Shown here one piece after another: positions 63,194 to 64,000 of a stretch of 64,000 bases of DNA; within the stretch, counting starts at the first letter, position 1; every line of letters begins with the position of its first letter. This DNA comes from Flavobacteriales bacterium UBA5040 (GTDB lineage: Bacteria > Bacteroidota > Bacteroidia > Flavobacteriales > Weeksellaceae). Under the pieces are notes generated by a model that was given only the letters and a program-made list of their open reading frames with translations, searched no databases and had not been told where the DNA came from. The DNA lies in the NCBI GenBank assembly GCA_002415135.1, contig DIBY01000024.1:1-64000 (forward strand), in the 5' to 3' direction. The translations under genes and the position numbers were made by a program.

Positions 63194-64000
63194 CTATTTT
63201 ACTGCCTTCACAGAAATTGCGTAACCACCACTTCTCACCAATTTCATCGGAAGTTTGGATTTACTCGTTACGGTTTTCTTGTAGATCTTGTAAGACTGCG
63301 GATTGTTGATATAATCGGCATCGTCGCCGTCTGCGTACACGGTAGCTTCATATTTTTTACCTTTTGGCAGGAAAGAGAAATCAACAGTATAATTTCTGGC
63401 GTTCTCATCGGTGATGCCGCCGACAAACCATTCGTCTTTTCCTTTGGTTTTTCTTGCCGTATGAATGTAATCACCGGGTTCTGCCGATAAAATTACAGTA
63501 TCGTCCCAGTCTAAAGCAACATCTTTGATGAACTGAAAAGCATCCATATGTTTCGCGTAATTTTCAGGTAAATCGGCCGCCATTTGAAGCGGAGAATACA
63601 TCACGACATAGAGCGCCAATTGTTTCGCCAAAGTTGTTTTCACAAATCGGGTATCGCCAGGAAAATAATAATCGAGTTTGGTCTGGAAAATTCCCGGCGT
63701 GTAATCCATTGGCCCACCCATGAAACGGGTAAATGGCAAAATGGTTTGGTGATCAGGATTATTTCCACCGAATGCTTCGAATTCTGTTCCACGGGCAGCT
63801 TCGGCAGCGATCCAGTTTGGATAGGTCCGGTTTAAACCTGTAGGACGAACGGATTCGTGAGAGTTGACCATGATCTTATAATCGTTGGCTTTTTCGGCAA
63901 TTCTTAAATAATGGTTGATGGTCCATTGTGAATAATGGTGTTCGCCGCGAGGAATAATATTACCGACATAACCCGTTTTCACCGATGGGTAATCATATTT
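63194..64000 (-). CDS. GH97 alpha-glucosidase-like enzyme (5' end outside window)
   Basis: The C-terminal 268 or so residues of a glycoside hydrolase family 97 protein (SusB-type); the frame is open through the window edge (KYDYPSVKTGYVG). It has the catalytic-base region VNSHESVRPTGLNRTYPNWI and AAEAARGTEFEAFGGNNPDH, then TRFMGGPMDYTPG and the C-terminal beta domain. These enzymes cut alpha-glucosides with inversion, using calcium, in the periplasm. Together with the GH13 enzyme and the SLC45-type transporter it forms a maltodextrin set. Confidence 0.92.
   Translation of the reverse strand, partial: KYDYPSVKTGYVGNIIPRGEHHYSQWTINHYLRIAEKANDYKIMVNSHESVRPTGLNRTYPNWIAAEAARGTEFEAFGGNNPDHQTILPFTRFMGGPMDYTPGIFQTKLDYYFPGDTRFVKTTLAKQLALYVVMYSPLQMAADLPENYAKHMDAFQFIKDVALDWDDTVILSAEPGDYIHTARKTKGKDEWFVGGITDENARNYTVDFSFLPKGKKYEATVYADGDDADYINNPQSYKIYKKTVTSKSKLPMKLVRSGGYAISVKAVK

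Noticed and set aside
1..64000. CRISPR arrays or cas genes
   Set aside because: No regularly spaced repeats of 25-40 bases and no Cas motifs; the repeats seen are pairs or hairpins.

Overview
The window comes from a member of the Bacteroidota, class Flavobacteriia, most like Chryseobacterium/Kaistella (Weeksellaceae). Reasons: AT-rich DNA, a large GLPGLI-family array, SusC/SusD and FecR genes, Bacteroidota-type promoters (TAnnTTTG at about -7), few Shine-Dalgarno sequences, and flavobacterial intergenic hairpin repeats. This placement is from pattern recognition, not a search.

1-12.6 kb is an accessory array on the minus strand. It holds six intact GLPGLI-family secreted proteins, two wrecked ones and a possible tail of another, interleaved with two TPR proteins, a carboxypeptidase-regulatory-like protein, a cysteine-rich bacteriocin-like peptide (8999-9187) and a TlpA-type thioredoxin gene. 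The GLPGLI genes fall into two types that tend to alternate, which suggests duplication of a TPR-B-A unit. The TlpA gene is split in two by a 1.24 kb segment that carries another GLPGLI gene and a small secreted-protein gene. Two copies of a ~66 bp promoter-like element lie in front of the peptide gene and in front of the GLPGLI-TlpA operon. The second copy lies between that operon and a divergent TPR/AraC membrane regulator (12856-14595), which is followed by an S15/CocE-type secreted hydrolase.

16.9-21.97 kb is a mobilizable element beside the 3' end of a tRNA-Ala(GGC) gene. It has a relaxase, a MobC-like accessory protein, a candidate oriT, a Toprim primase, iteron-like repeats, a helicase-like ATPase and a small excisionase-like DNA-binding protein. 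No integrase is visible.

22-37.9 kb is mostly housekeeping: a methyltransferase, an EamA transporter, hisS, a GNAT acetyltransferase, an HRDC protein, ssb, rpsO, a DEAD-box helicase and an ABC1/UbiB kinase. In between is a run of small lipoproteins and secreted or membrane proteins (26.8-31.0 kb) that includes paralogues and one frameshifted gene, and an ADP-ribosylglycohydrolase.

37.9-44.4 kb is a purine biosynthesis run (purM-purN-purH-purD-guaA, minus strand). 44.7-58.9 kb holds a DUF808 membrane protein, an M16 protease, DsbD, a TlpA lipoprotein, SusD, SusC, a FecR anti-sigma factor and a divergent ECF sigma factor. This looks like a surface-signalling uptake locus, but both susC and the sigma gene carry a single in-frame TAA. 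59-64 kb is a maltodextrin cluster: an SLC45/GPH-type sugar transporter, an NTF2-like secreted protein, a SusA-like GH13 amylase and a partial GH97 alpha-glucosidase cut by the window edge.

The best candidate for something undescribed is the GLPGLI / cysteine-rich peptide / TlpA / TPR-AraC / S15 hydrolase region. Its parts suggest an envelope system built around a secreted disulfide-rich peptide, but that is inference.
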